Assembly: GCF_036289385.1 (NCBI RefSeq)
Contig: NZ_JAYFFH010000003.1
Location: forward strand, 124,001 to 188,000
DNA from: Anaerofustis butyriciformans
GTDB taxonomy: Bacteria; Bacillota; Clostridia; Eubacteriales; Anaerofustaceae
Length of the DNA stretch: 64,000 bases
Reading direction: 5' to 3'
This document shows, in pieces, positions 7,807-15,235 of this stretch. Numbering within the stretch: position 1 is the stretch's first letter; every line of letters begins with the position of its first letter. The notes beneath the pieces are model-generated. The model was given only the letters and a program-made list of their open reading frames with translations. It had not been told where the DNA came from and made no database searches. Position numbers and translations under genes: made by a program.

Positions 7807-8404
7807 TCTTGTTTAAAATATTATTGTATTTTTGTATTATTTTATCTTTTTCTTTATTGTCTAATTCATTTATAGGTGTAATAGCTTTAGGATGTTTTTC
7901 AAATTTGCCAATTTCTAAGCTATACCATGCTGTGTCATACCAGTTATTATCTTTATAACCGCTTTTTTCAAAAAATCCTATTTCTTTAAATCCTAATTTT
8001 TCATGGAATTTATTACTTCCCAGTGTTTTATGTACGGTTATACAGGCATATACTATTTTAAAGTTTTGTTTTTTTAGTATTTCTATTAATGCCATGTATA
8101 AATTTTTTCCTATGCCTTTTTTATTATATCCCTCTTTTATATATATAGACAGTTCTACCGTGTAGTCATACGCTTTTCTTCCTTTGTATTCACTTGCATA
8201 AGCATACCCTATAATTTGATTATTTTCTTCACATACCAAATAAGGATATTTACTTGTTATTTTTCTTATTCTTTCTTCAAATTCCTTAATACTTGGTACG
8301 TCATATTCAAAAGTAATGGGAGTATTTAATATATAAGGTTCGTATATTTTAAGAATGTCTTTTGTATCTTCTATTGTAACTTGTCTTATGTTTAATTTGT
8401 CCAT
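7796..8404 (-). CDS. Pat/YncA-type GNAT N-acetyltransferase
   Basis: The 202-residue protein matches the phosphinothricin/methionine sulfoximine acetyltransferase branch of GNAT. Hallmarks are TPITFEYDVPSIKEFEERI, the strand YAYASEYKGRKAYDYTVELSIYI, the acetyl-CoA loop NKKGIGKNLY, and SNKFHEKLGFKEIGFFEKSGYKDNNWYDTAWY near the end. Such enzymes acetylate methionine sulfoximine, related amino acid analogues or amino acids. A charged tail of about 30 residues follows the domain. Its stop codon lies inside the sdpR upstream palindrome, so its transcript may read into that operon. Confidence 0.82.
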   Translation of the reverse strand: MDKLNIRQVTIEDTKDILKIYEPYILNTPITFEYDVPSIKEFEERIRKITSKYPYLVCEENNQIIGYAYASEYKGRKAYDYTVELSIYIKEGYNKKGIGKNLYMALIEILKKQNFKIVYACITVHKTLGSNKFHEKLGFKEIGFFEKSGYKDNNWYDTAWYSLEIGKFEKHPKAITPINELDNKEKDKIIQKYNNILNKRTI

Positions 8405-8478
8405 TTATAATACCTTCTTAGTTTATAATAATTATCTATTTTAAATTAAATAAATAATATAGTCAATTTTAAATTAAC

Positions 8479-8991
8479 TTAATTTGAATGTTTAATGTTA
8501 TATAGACTTAATATCAAATCAATTGTAGTAAAAAATAAGAGAGTAAATACAGAGTATGTTATGGCTCTTTGTGATAAAGTCTCTTTTACAATATCCAGTA
8601 AAATTGGATGAAGAAAGTTAAGCAGAAAAAGCCCAAAAACTCCAAATACTACAAAACCAAGAGCACAGACTCTGCCGTCTAAGTTAAATAGGTTATTTGA
8701 ATAATCCCAGTATTTTTTATTAAATTTTTTTTCTAAAATGTAAGAGCTAATATATTCTACGGTGCATGAAAAAAATCCAACAAGAAAAAATAATGGAAGA
8801 GTATCTATATGGAAATTATAAAAAACAAAAATAAGAAGGATACATCCAAGTCCGTAAATTGGCCTTAAAGGACCGTAAAGAAATCCCCTTGAGTTAATTG
8901 GGACTTTGTTTTTTAAATTAATTAATGTTTCATAAATATATCCAAGAAAACTATATATAAATATAAAAAGAATGGTTGTAAAGAAATTCAT
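8479..8991 (-). CDS. CmpB-type putative ABC transporter permease (PF06541-like) membrane protein
   Basis: The 170-residue protein has about five hydrophobic segments. It carries the family motifs GFLYGPLRPIYGLGC after the first segment and KYWDYSNNLFNLDGRVCALGF in the second half. The name is historical and the function is unproven. The length is typical of the domain on its own, without the extended tail some members have. No ATPase gene is adjacent. It is transcribed divergently from the amidase gene downstream. Confidence 0.75.
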   Translation of the reverse strand: MNFFTTILFIFIYSFLGYIYETLINLKNKVPINSRGFLYGPLRPIYGLGCILLIFVFYNFHIDTLPLFFLVGFFSCTVEYISSYILEKKFNKKYWDYSNNLFNLDGRVCALGFVVFGVFGLFLLNFLHPILLDIVKETLSQRAITYSVFTLLFFTTIDLILSLYNIKHSN

Positions 8992-9107
8992 AAAAATACC
9001 TTTTATTTTTTATAATGTGTAAAATTAAATAAAAAATACGAAAAAGAATAAACAAAAAGAAATTTTTTTCATAGTATATTTTGAAGGATATTATTATGGA
9101 GGTAAAT

Positions 9108-9710
9108 ATGGTAGATGTATATATTTCTCCGTCAGTGCAACATTTTAATTTAGGTTATGACGGGTTTGGAAGCGAAGAAGAAAGGATGAACGAGATTGCG
9201 GATATTGTTGAATACGAACTTAATAGGCATGGGCTTGTAACGGCGAGGAATTCTCCTAATATGACTCTTGCACAAGTTGTTGAGGATTCAAACAGCATTA
9301 AACCGAGGGTTCATGTTGCAATACATTCTAATGCTTCAAATGGAGAAACCAGAGGTGCTGAAATCTATGCTCACAGGTTTGGCGGTGAAGGTGAAAAACT
9401 TGCAAGGGATATTTATCCTTATCTTGAAATGTTAACACCAACGGACGATTTTGGTGTGAAAGAGGGGTATTCTACTTTTAACGGAAAAGGAATGTATGAA
9501 CTTAGAAAAACAGTATCTCCTGCGGTTCTTATGGAAGTAGCTTTTCACGATAATCCAGAAGACAGCGATTTTATCATAAATAACATATATGAATACGGGG
9601 TTGCAATTGCAAAAGGTATACTTGATTATTTTAATATACCTTATGTTGAAGACAGTAAAGAAAATATTGATTTTTTAAAAAATAAATATAACGGAAAATA
9701 TTATGAATAA
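9108..9710 (+). CDS. N-acetylmuramoyl-L-alanine amidase (Amidase_3), no signal peptide
   Basis: A 200-residue zinc amidase cleaving the lactyl-amide bond between muramic acid and the stem peptide. The start at 9108 has GGAGG at 9098-9102; in-frame TTG (9081) and ATG (9096) exist upstream. The first zinc motif, usually DPGHGG, is SPSVQHFN here. Then come GSEEERMNEIAD, VAIHSNAS and the catalytic Glu in VLMEVAFHDNPEDSDF. This layout resembles phage-type and spore-associated amidases that lack a signal peptide. The protein is therefore probably cytoplasmic until released, or acts in a mother cell. Confidence 0.82.
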   Translation: MVDVYISPSVQHFNLGYDGFGSEEERMNEIADIVEYELNRHGLVTARNSPNMTLAQVVEDSNSIKPRVHVAIHSNASNGETRGAEIYAHRFGGEGEKLARDIYPYLEMLTPTDDFGVKEGYSTFNGKGMYELRKTVSPAVLMEVAFHDNPEDSDFIINNIYEYGVAIAKGILDYFNIPYVEDSKENIDFLKNKYNGKYYE

Positions 9711-9754
9711 AAAGTGCTTTCTTTTTTAATAATAAAATAAAAAAGGAAGTTAGC

Positions 9755-10183
9755 ATGGATAACAGTATTAGATTATTGGAATTTATTTATAAAAATGCAA
9801 AAATGGGTTCAACATCTATTGAAGACTTAATAGATGTTAACGAAGATTTAAGATTTAGAGACGAACTTGTTCATGAGAAAGAAACTTATGATGCTTTTGT
9901 TAAAAAAGTAATAAAAGTAATGAATGATATGGGCAAGGAAGTAAAAGATTTATCTTATTTTTCAGAACTTCAAAGTTATTTAATGATAAAAATGGAAACA
10001 ATAAAGGACAAATCTGTTGAACATCTTGCCGGAATGATGATGCAAGGCAGTACAATGGGTATAGTTCAAATAACAAAGAAAATAAGAGATTATAAAGACA
10101 GCGACAAAAGAGTTGTTGATCTTGCAAAAGAACTTCTTGAAATAGAAGAGCAGAATTTTTATGAACTAAAAAAGTATTTATAA
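9755..10183 (+). CDS. Conserved hypothetical helical protein
   Basis: I do not recognise this 142-residue protein. It is soluble, rich in Lys, Glu and Met and predicted all-helical: four amphipathic helices could be drawn, as in a four-helix bundle (ferritin-like or DUF-type), but no clear EXXH metal pair is seen. A GGAAG site precedes the ATG. It lies between the amidase and the M23 peptidase and ends in its own terminator. Confidence 0.6.
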   Translation: MDNSIRLLEFIYKNAKMGSTSIEDLIDVNEDLRFRDELVHEKETYDAFVKKVIKVMNDMGKEVKDLSYFSELQSYLMIKMETIKDKSVEHLAGMMMQGSTMGIVQITKKIRDYKDSDKRVVDLAKELLEIEEQNFYELKKYL

Positions 10184-10206
10184 AACAGGCTATGCCTGTT
10201 TTTTTA
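10183..10206 (+). terminator. Intrinsic terminator
   Basis: AAACAGGC (10183-10190) pairs with GCCTGTTT (10194-10201) across a TAT loop, followed by T residues. It ends the hypothetical helical gene. Confidence 0.8.
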
Positions 10207-10240
10207 GTATAATTAAATTTTTATTTCATATATTTAATTG

Positions 10241-10852
10241 ATGAAAAGAAAATTAAGCATTAAAAGAAAATTTTATAAAAAAGTATTATATTTTATTTTA
10301 AATTTATTTTTTACTTTTATTATTTTATATCCTGTATTAAATGATATTGATACAATATTTTATTTGTTTAATAAAAATTATATTATAAGTAAAAATGAAG
10401 CAAAACTTATAGAATATAAGGCAGAAAAATCTGATTTTATTAAACCTGTGGAGGGAGTTATTACAAGCGAATTTTCTTATAGAGTTCATCCAATAACAGG
10501 TAAAAAAACAAAACATAACGGTATTGATATTGGAGCAAAGTGGCATGATGACATAAAGGCAACAGCAGATGGAGAAGTTGTTGAAGTGGGGTGTGATAAA
10601 GAAGGGTATGGAAATTACATAAAAATAAAACATGAGTATGATATATATTCTTTTTATGCTCATCTATCAAAAATAAGTGTAAAAAAAGGGCAGAAAGTAA
10701 AGCAGGGAGATGTGATAGGAAAAGAAGGCGGAGATCCAGAGAAAGATAAAAACCCCGGTTCGTCTACGGGGCACCATCTGCATTTTGAAATAAGGACATC
10801 TTCAGATGTTAAAGATTGTATTAATCCTCTTATATTTGTTGATTATGAATAA
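10241..10852 (+). CDS. Membrane-anchored M23 (LytM) peptidase
   Basis: A 203-residue protein with a basic start (KRKLSIKRKFYKK) and one transmembrane segment near residues 15-38. A short linker leads to an M23 metallopeptidase domain from about residue 68. Zinc ligands are seen in HNGIDIG, the family HLHFEIR motif and YSFYAHLSKI. Such enzymes cut peptidoglycan cross-bridges or act as regulators; here the ligands look complete, so activity is expected. No Shine-Dalgarno is visible before the ATG at 10241, and a TATAAT (10208-10213) lies just upstream, overlapping the previous terminator. Confidence 0.85.
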   Translation: MKRKLSIKRKFYKKVLYFILNLFFTFIILYPVLNDIDTIFYLFNKNYIISKNEAKLIEYKAEKSDFIKPVEGVITSEFSYRVHPITGKKTKHNGIDIGAKWHDDIKATADGEVVEVGCDKEGYGNYIKIKHEYDIYSFYAHLSKISVKKGQKVKQGDVIGKEGGDPEKDKNPGSSTGHHLHFEIRTSSDVKDCINPLIFVDYE

Positions 10853-10879
10853 AAAAAGAGCTTATGCTCTTTTTTTTTA
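10851..10879. terminator. Terminator shared by the M23 gene and trxA
   Basis: AGAGC (10857-10861), loop TTAT, GCTCT (10866-10870), with an A run before and a T run after. It can act in both directions between the convergent peptidase and thioredoxin genes. Confidence 0.75.
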
Positions 10880-10923
10880 CAAACAATTTTATTTTTTAGG
10901 GGAATATATATATTATTTTTTTA

Positions 10924-11238
10924 TTATTTTAATGAGTTAATTAGTTCTACTAATTCATTTTTTGAAAGTCTGCCTTGAGATCTTTCTACTTGTTTTCCAT
11001 TTTTGTAAATTAATAATGTAGGAATTGACATTACTCTATTTTTCATTGCAAGCATTCTTTCTTCATCAACGTTTACCTTGCATATTTTTACATCATCCAT
11101 TTCTTCGCTTACTTCATCAATTATAGGTGAAAAAGCTTGGCAAGGTCCGCACCATGGAGCCCAGAAATCTACTACTACCAATTTGTCATCATTAATTTCA
11201 CTTTTAAATGTTTTATTTGTTAAATTCATTACACTCAT
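10924..11238 (-). CDS. trxA: Thioredoxin
   Basis: A 104-residue thioredoxin with the redox motif WCGPC (C30 and C33) after VVVDFWAP, and the cis-proline segment VMSIPTLLIYKNGK. It reduces protein disulfides in the cytoplasm. An AGAGG site lies eight bases before the ATG at 11238. No thioredoxin reductase is adjacent. The length and motifs are standard. Confidence 0.95.
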   Translation of the reverse strand: MSVMNLTNKTFKSEINDDKLVVVDFWAPWCGPCQAFSPIIDEVSEEMDDVKICKVNVDEERMLAMKNRVMSIPTLLIYKNGKQVERSQGRLSKNELVELINSLK

Positions 11239-11333
11239 TTTATTTACCTCTTTTCTTATCTTTGATTATATTATAAATAAATAAAAATATAATACAGTGA
11301 CTAAGTCACATAGAGATGAAATTTATAAATTTA

Positions 11334-11363
11334 TTGACATAATAATGTTTTATAAAATAAAAT
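11334..11363 (+). promoter_or_regulatory. Promoter-like sequence before the broken surface-protein gene
   Basis: TTGACA (11334-11339) and TAAAAT (11358-11363), 18 bases apart, lie about 25 bases ahead of the pseudogene ATG. Confidence 0.45.
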
Positions 11364-11386
11364 AATAATAATTGGCAAAGAAAGAT

Positions 11387-11842
11387 ATGAAAAGATTATT
11401 AGTAACACTTTTAACTTTATTTTTAATATTAAATGTAGGTGTTGTATATATTTTGCAAATGAAAATCAAAATAGAGATGAAAAAGATTCTGTTGTTACTT
11501 CAAATGGAATAGCGCTGAGAATGTAGATTTTTATATCTACATAATAAATGTAAACAACTTACTCTTACAAAAGATATTGATTATGTTATTAAAAAAGAGA
11601 TAACAGATAAAAGTATAGATTTTTATATAACTTTTAAAGGAAATTATGAAGGTGTAGTAAAGAAGAGTGTTAATATAAAAGATAGTGAAAATATGGAAGT
11701 CGAAGATGTAAATAATAATAAAAATAAAGACAAAAATCAACCTGTAAACAGTATAGATACTTCAGACAAAGAGAATATTATGTTTTGGGGTATGATGCTT
11801 ATAGTTTGCTCTTCATTTATCATTTTTTTACTAAAAAATTAA
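11387..11842 (+). pseudogene. Frameshifted small surface protein gene
   Basis: The ATG at 11387 opens a signal peptide (MKRLLVTLLTLFLILNVGVVY). That frame soon stops, but a second frame carries on with IFANENQNRDEKDSVVTSNG. A third frame, from about 11550, reads KQLTLTKDIDYVIKKEI and YITFKGNYEGVV, then an Asn/Lys linker and a C-terminal hydrophobic stretch, FWGMMLIVCSSFIIFLL, ending at 11842. Joined, these make a secreted, membrane-anchored protein of about 150 residues. At least two frameshifts are needed, near 11450 and 11520-11550, so the gene looks dead unless the assembly has errors. Confidence 0.65.
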
Positions 11843-11869
11843 AAGAACAAAAATAAAAAGGGAAAGAAA

Positions 11870-12547
11870 ATGGAAACAAATAATATAGAAGAAACTCTTT
11901 CTGATTTAATTCCCGTATGGGACAAAATGGAAGAAAAACATAAAAATCTTATTTTAAATAATATTGAATATAAAACATTTAAACAAAATGATGCTGTTCA
12001 TGACAATGATGTAAGCTGTCTTGGTTTGGTACTTATAAAAAAAGGTAAGCTTAGAGCATATATGGTTTCTGAGAGTGGAAGAGAAATAAGCCTTTATTAT
12101 CTAAATGATATGGATATTTGTTTAATGTCTGCATCTTGTGTCATGAAAGATATCTCAATTGATGTGTTTATAGATGCGATGGAAGAAAGCGAAGTCATAA
12201 TAATTCCTACAATTATATATAATAGGATTTCAAAAGAGTCTTTAGTTTTCTCAAATTATATAAATGAAATAATGGCTTCAAGATTTTCTGATGTGATGTG
12301 GCTTTTAGAACAAGTTATGTTTAAGAAGTTTGACCAAAGGCTTGCTGAGTTTGTTCTTTACCATATGAACGATGATAAAAAACTAAATATGACTCATGAA
12401 CAAATTGCAAATCACCTAGGAAGTGCCAGGGAAGTTGTAAGCAGAATGCTTAAACATTTTGTTTCTTGTGGGTACATAAAGTTATATAGAGGTGGTATTG
12501 AGGTAGTTGATGAAAAAGGTCTTTACGGTATTAGTGAGGGAAATTAA
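11870..12547 (+). CDS. Crp/Fnr-family transcription regulator
   Basis: A 225-residue regulator with an N-terminal cyclic-nucleotide-type beta-barrel (about residues 30-120) and a C-terminal winged helix with MTHEQIANHLGSAREVVSRMLKHF as recognition region. The spacing of cysteines in the N-terminal part (around SCLG and SASCVMK) does not give a clear Fnr iron-sulfur motif. It could sense redox, a nucleotide or another small effector. A short-chain reductase gene follows after 31 bases in the same direction, so the two probably form an operon. Confidence 0.85.
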   Translation: METNNIEETLSDLIPVWDKMEEKHKNLILNNIEYKTFKQNDAVHDNDVSCLGLVLIKKGKLRAYMVSESGREISLYYLNDMDICLMSASCVMKDISIDVFIDAMEESEVIIIPTIIYNRISKESLVFSNYINEIMASRFSDVMWLLEQVMFKKFDQRLAEFVLYHMNDDKKLNMTHEQIANHLGSAREVVSRMLKHFVSCGYIKLYRGGIEVVDEKGLYGISEGN

Positions 12548-12578
12548 TAATAATATATAAATATATAGGAGAAAAGAT

Positions 12579-13340
12579 ATGTTGCAAATTGATTTAACAG
12601 GAAAAAAAGCTTTCATTACAGGAGGAAGCAGAGGCGTTGGAAAAGCTATTTGTCTTACATTAGCAGATTGTGGAGCAGATGTAGCTTTTACTTATCTTTC
12701 AAGAGATGAAGCAGCAATGGAGGTAGTAAGAGAAATAGAGGATATGGGAAGAAAAGCTTTATGCTATAAATGTGATGTTGGTAATTTTGAGCAGATGAAA
12801 GAAGTTCTATCGGATGTTAAAAATAAGTTTAGTAAACTTGATATTATTATAAATAATGCGGGTGGCTCTAAGGTATTTGAAATTGATGAGCTTACCCCTG
12901 AATATCTTGACAGTGTATTAAAATCAAACTTATACGGTTCTTTTTATTCTATAATGGCAGGCGGTTTGGATTTATTAAAAGAAGCCGGTGGAGGAAGTAT
13001 AATAAATATAGGTTCTTCTGCAATGTATTCAGGTATGGGCGGAGGTCCTCAGTATTCTTCTGCTAAGGCAGGGCTTATGGGACTTACGAGATATATGGCT
13101 GTTCAATATGGCAGTGAAAATATAAGATGTAATACTCTTGCAATTTCTCTTATAAAAACAGAACAGTTAAATAAGTTTGATGAAGAAATGACAAAGAAAA
13201 AAATCGCTACTGTTCCTGTTGGAAGACTTGGTACTCCTGAAGATGTAGCTTATATGGCAGCATTCTTATCAAGTGATATGGCAACTTATGTAAGCGGCGA
13301 AATTATCCTTATGGATGGTGCAAGAACATATGCAAAATAA
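12579..13340 (+). CDS. Short-chain dehydrogenase/reductase, FabG-like
   Basis: A 253-residue Rossmann-fold oxidoreductase. It has the cofactor loop TGGSRGVG near residue 15, NNAG near residue 91, a catalytic Ser in IGSSAMYSG and the YSSAK catalytic Tyr-Lys pair. It resembles FabG and enoyl-reductase-like SDRs but lies outside the fatty acid cluster and is paired with a Crp/Fnr regulator. The C-terminal DGARTY segment is typical of the FabG/FabL region. The natural substrate cannot be assigned. TAGGAG precedes the ATG. Confidence 0.85.
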   Translation: MLQIDLTGKKAFITGGSRGVGKAICLTLADCGADVAFTYLSRDEAAMEVVREIEDMGRKALCYKCDVGNFEQMKEVLSDVKNKFSKLDIIINNAGGSKVFEIDELTPEYLDSVLKSNLYGSFYSIMAGGLDLLKEAGGGSIINIGSSAMYSGMGGGPQYSSAKAGLMGLTRYMAVQYGSENIRCNTLAISLIKTEQLNKFDEEMTKKKIATVPVGRLGTPEDVAYMAAFLSSDMATYVSGEIILMDGARTYAK

Positions 13341-13362
13341 AACTCCTTATGGGAGTTTTTTT
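13341..13362 (+). terminator. Intrinsic terminator after the SDR gene
   Basis: ACTCC, loop around TTAT, GGAGT, then a run of seven T residues. Confidence 0.8.
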
Positions 13363-13452
13363 GTTTTTATAAATGAATTATATAAGTTTTAAATAAATCA
13401 TTTTGTAATATTAAAATTTCATTAAAAATAGAAAATAAATTTAAATAATCTA

Positions 13453-13481
13453 TTGACAAAGTATAGTCGTGGTGGTATATT
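13453..13481 (+). promoter_or_regulatory. Sigma-A promoter of the hrcA operon
   Basis: TTGACA (13453-13458) and TATATT (13476-13481) with an ideal 17-base spacer. The CIRCE operator begins 11 bases after the -10 box, across the start of transcription. Confidence 0.85.
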
Positions 13482-13491
13482 TATGACAGTG

Positions 13492-13518
13492 TTAGCACTC
13501 ATGTTTAAAGAGTGCTAA
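13492..13518 (+). promoter_or_regulatory. CIRCE operator (HrcA binding site)
   Basis: A perfect consensus TTAGCACTC (13492-13500), nine-base spacer, GAGTGCTAA (13510-13518). HrcA, encoded directly downstream, is known to bind this element and repress class I heat-shock operons. Confidence 0.97.
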
Positions 13519-13536
13519 TAAGAAGGAGAAAGGAAA

Positions 13537-14577
13537 ATGAACTGGGAAGATAGAAAGTTTATTATTTTAAATGCAATAATACATGATTATATTAAAACAG
13601 CAGAACCTGTTGGTTCAAGAACTCTTGAAAAAAAATATAAGCTTGGTGTATCTTCTGCAACTATCAGAAATGAAATGTCCGATTTGGAAGATATGGGCTT
13701 ATTAATAAAACCTCATACTTCTGCGGGTAGAATTCCTTCTACTACGGCATATAGATTATATGTCGATAACTTTATGAAGAAAAATGCTTTAGATGAAAAA
13801 ATAAGAGATGTTGTTAAAGCTGAGTATGAAAATTATATGTTTGAACTTAATAAAACAATAGAACAAACACTTAATATTCTTACTAAAATGACGAATTATA
13901 CTTCTCTTGTTATGGCTCCAAGACTTTCATCTTTAAATGTAAAAGACGTAAAACTTGTTTACATTGAAGAAAAAAGAGTCATGATTATCGTCGTAACAAA
14001 AGAAGGTCTTATCAAAAATGCAGAGATAAGGTTAAAAGACAGCGTTACTTTAGAGCAGCTAGAAAAAATAAATAATTTCCTTATTTCAATAATAAGAAAC
14101 AGACCTGCAAATGAAGTAATTGAACTTCTAGGTAAAGCAATTGACGGTTTAAGTGAAGATGAAAACAGAATTTTATCGGAAATAATGCCTGTATTTAGAA
14201 GTTTAGTTGAAAAGGCGCATTCTTCAAAGATTTATTCTAAAGGAGTAAGCAAAATATTAAACTATCCGGAATTCGAGAATTTGGAAAAAGCTAAACACTT
14301 TATTGATTCGGTAAACAGTAAAGATAAATTGGAAAATGCAATATTATCTGCTGTTGATGATGATAAAGATATTCATATAGTTATAGGTAATGAAAACAAA
14401 GTTGAGGACTTTAGTGATTGTTCGATTATAACTGCCGATTATAAATTAAACGGCAAAACAATAGGAACAATCGGTGTTATTGGTCCTACAAGGATGAATT
14501 ACGATTATGCTATTTCAACACTTGATGTTTTAAGTGATGAACTGACAAAGCATATTTCAAAAATATTTGAAAAGTGA
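13537..14577 (+). CDS. hrcA: Heat-inducible transcription repressor HrcA
   Basis: The 346-residue protein starts with a winged-helix DNA-binding region (KTAEPVGSRTLEKKYKLGVSS, ATIRNEMSDLEDMGLL) and the HTSAGRIPSTTAYRLYVD motif specific to HrcA, followed by a GAF-like dimerisation region. It represses the operon through the CIRCE site upstream; its folding depends on GroEL in studied species. It leads hrcA-grpE-dnaK-dnaJ, the classic Firmicute order. Confidence 0.97.
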   Translation: MNWEDRKFIILNAIIHDYIKTAEPVGSRTLEKKYKLGVSSATIRNEMSDLEDMGLLIKPHTSAGRIPSTTAYRLYVDNFMKKNALDEKIRDVVKAEYENYMFELNKTIEQTLNILTKMTNYTSLVMAPRLSSLNVKDVKLVYIEEKRVMIIVVTKEGLIKNAEIRLKDSVTLEQLEKINNFLISIIRNRPANEVIELLGKAIDGLSEDENRILSEIMPVFRSLVEKAHSSKIYSKGVSKILNYPEFENLEKAKHFIDSVNSKDKLENAILSAVDDDKDIHIVIGNENKVEDFSDCSIITADYKLNGKTIGTIGVIGPTRMNYDYAISTLDVLSDELTKHISKIFEK

Positions 14578-14586
14578 GGTAGCTAA

Positions 14587-15210
14587 ATGGATAATGGTAA
14601 TATTAAAGATATAAATGAGCTTAGAAAAGAAAAAGAAGAAAAAGAAAAACAAAAAAATATGAAAGATGAAGAAAAAGAAGTGAAGAAAGAAGAAAACAAA
14701 GAACAGATAAAAGAAGAAAAAGTAAATGAAACAATAGAGGAAAAAGAAGAAGTTAAAGAAGAAAAGAAAGAAGAGAGCTTTGAAGAAAAATATAATAAAT
14801 TAAATGAGAGCTATCTTAGAATTTTAGCCGATTTTGATAATTATAAGAAAAGAGCAGCAAAAGATAGAGAAGCAATGATTATTTATTCAACATCTAAATT
14901 CGCAGAAGGCTTATTTCCTATAATTGACAACTTCAAAAGAGCTCTTGAAAGTGAGGAGGATAAAGAAAGCGGTTTTTATGCAGGTGTTAACATGATATTC
15001 ACTCAATTAAGTGAACTGTTAAAAAGTGAAGGAATTGAAACAATCGAAGCTATTGATACCGCATTTGATCCAAACAAACACAATGCGGTAGCAGTTGACA
15101 AGGTTGAAGATAAAGAAGATAATATTGTTCTTGAAGTTTTTCAAGACGGATATGTTTATAAAGAAAAAGTCTTAAGACCGGCTATGGTCAAAGTTAATAA
15201 GTTAAAATAG
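14587..15210 (+). CDS. grpE: Nucleotide exchange factor GrpE
   Basis: A 207-residue protein with a long Lys/Glu coiled-coil N terminus (residues 1-65), then LRILADFDNYKKRAAKDREAM and the beta-domain with NKHNAVAVDKVED and VLRPAMVKV. It drives ADP release from DnaK and acts as a dimer. The charged N terminus is longer than in many orthologues. It follows hrcA by nine bases and precedes dnaK. Confidence 0.95.
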   Translation: MDNGNIKDINELRKEKEEKEKQKNMKDEEKEVKKEENKEQIKEEKVNETIEEKEEVKEEKKEESFEEKYNKLNESYLRILADFDNYKKRAAKDREAMIIYSTSKFAEGLFPIIDNFKRALESEEDKESGFYAGVNMIFTQLSELLKSEGIETIEAIDTAFDPNKHNAVAVDKVEDKEDNIVLEVFQDGYVYKEKVLRPAMVKVNKLK

Positions 15211-15235
15211 ATTTTATAAAAAGGAGAGATTTAAA

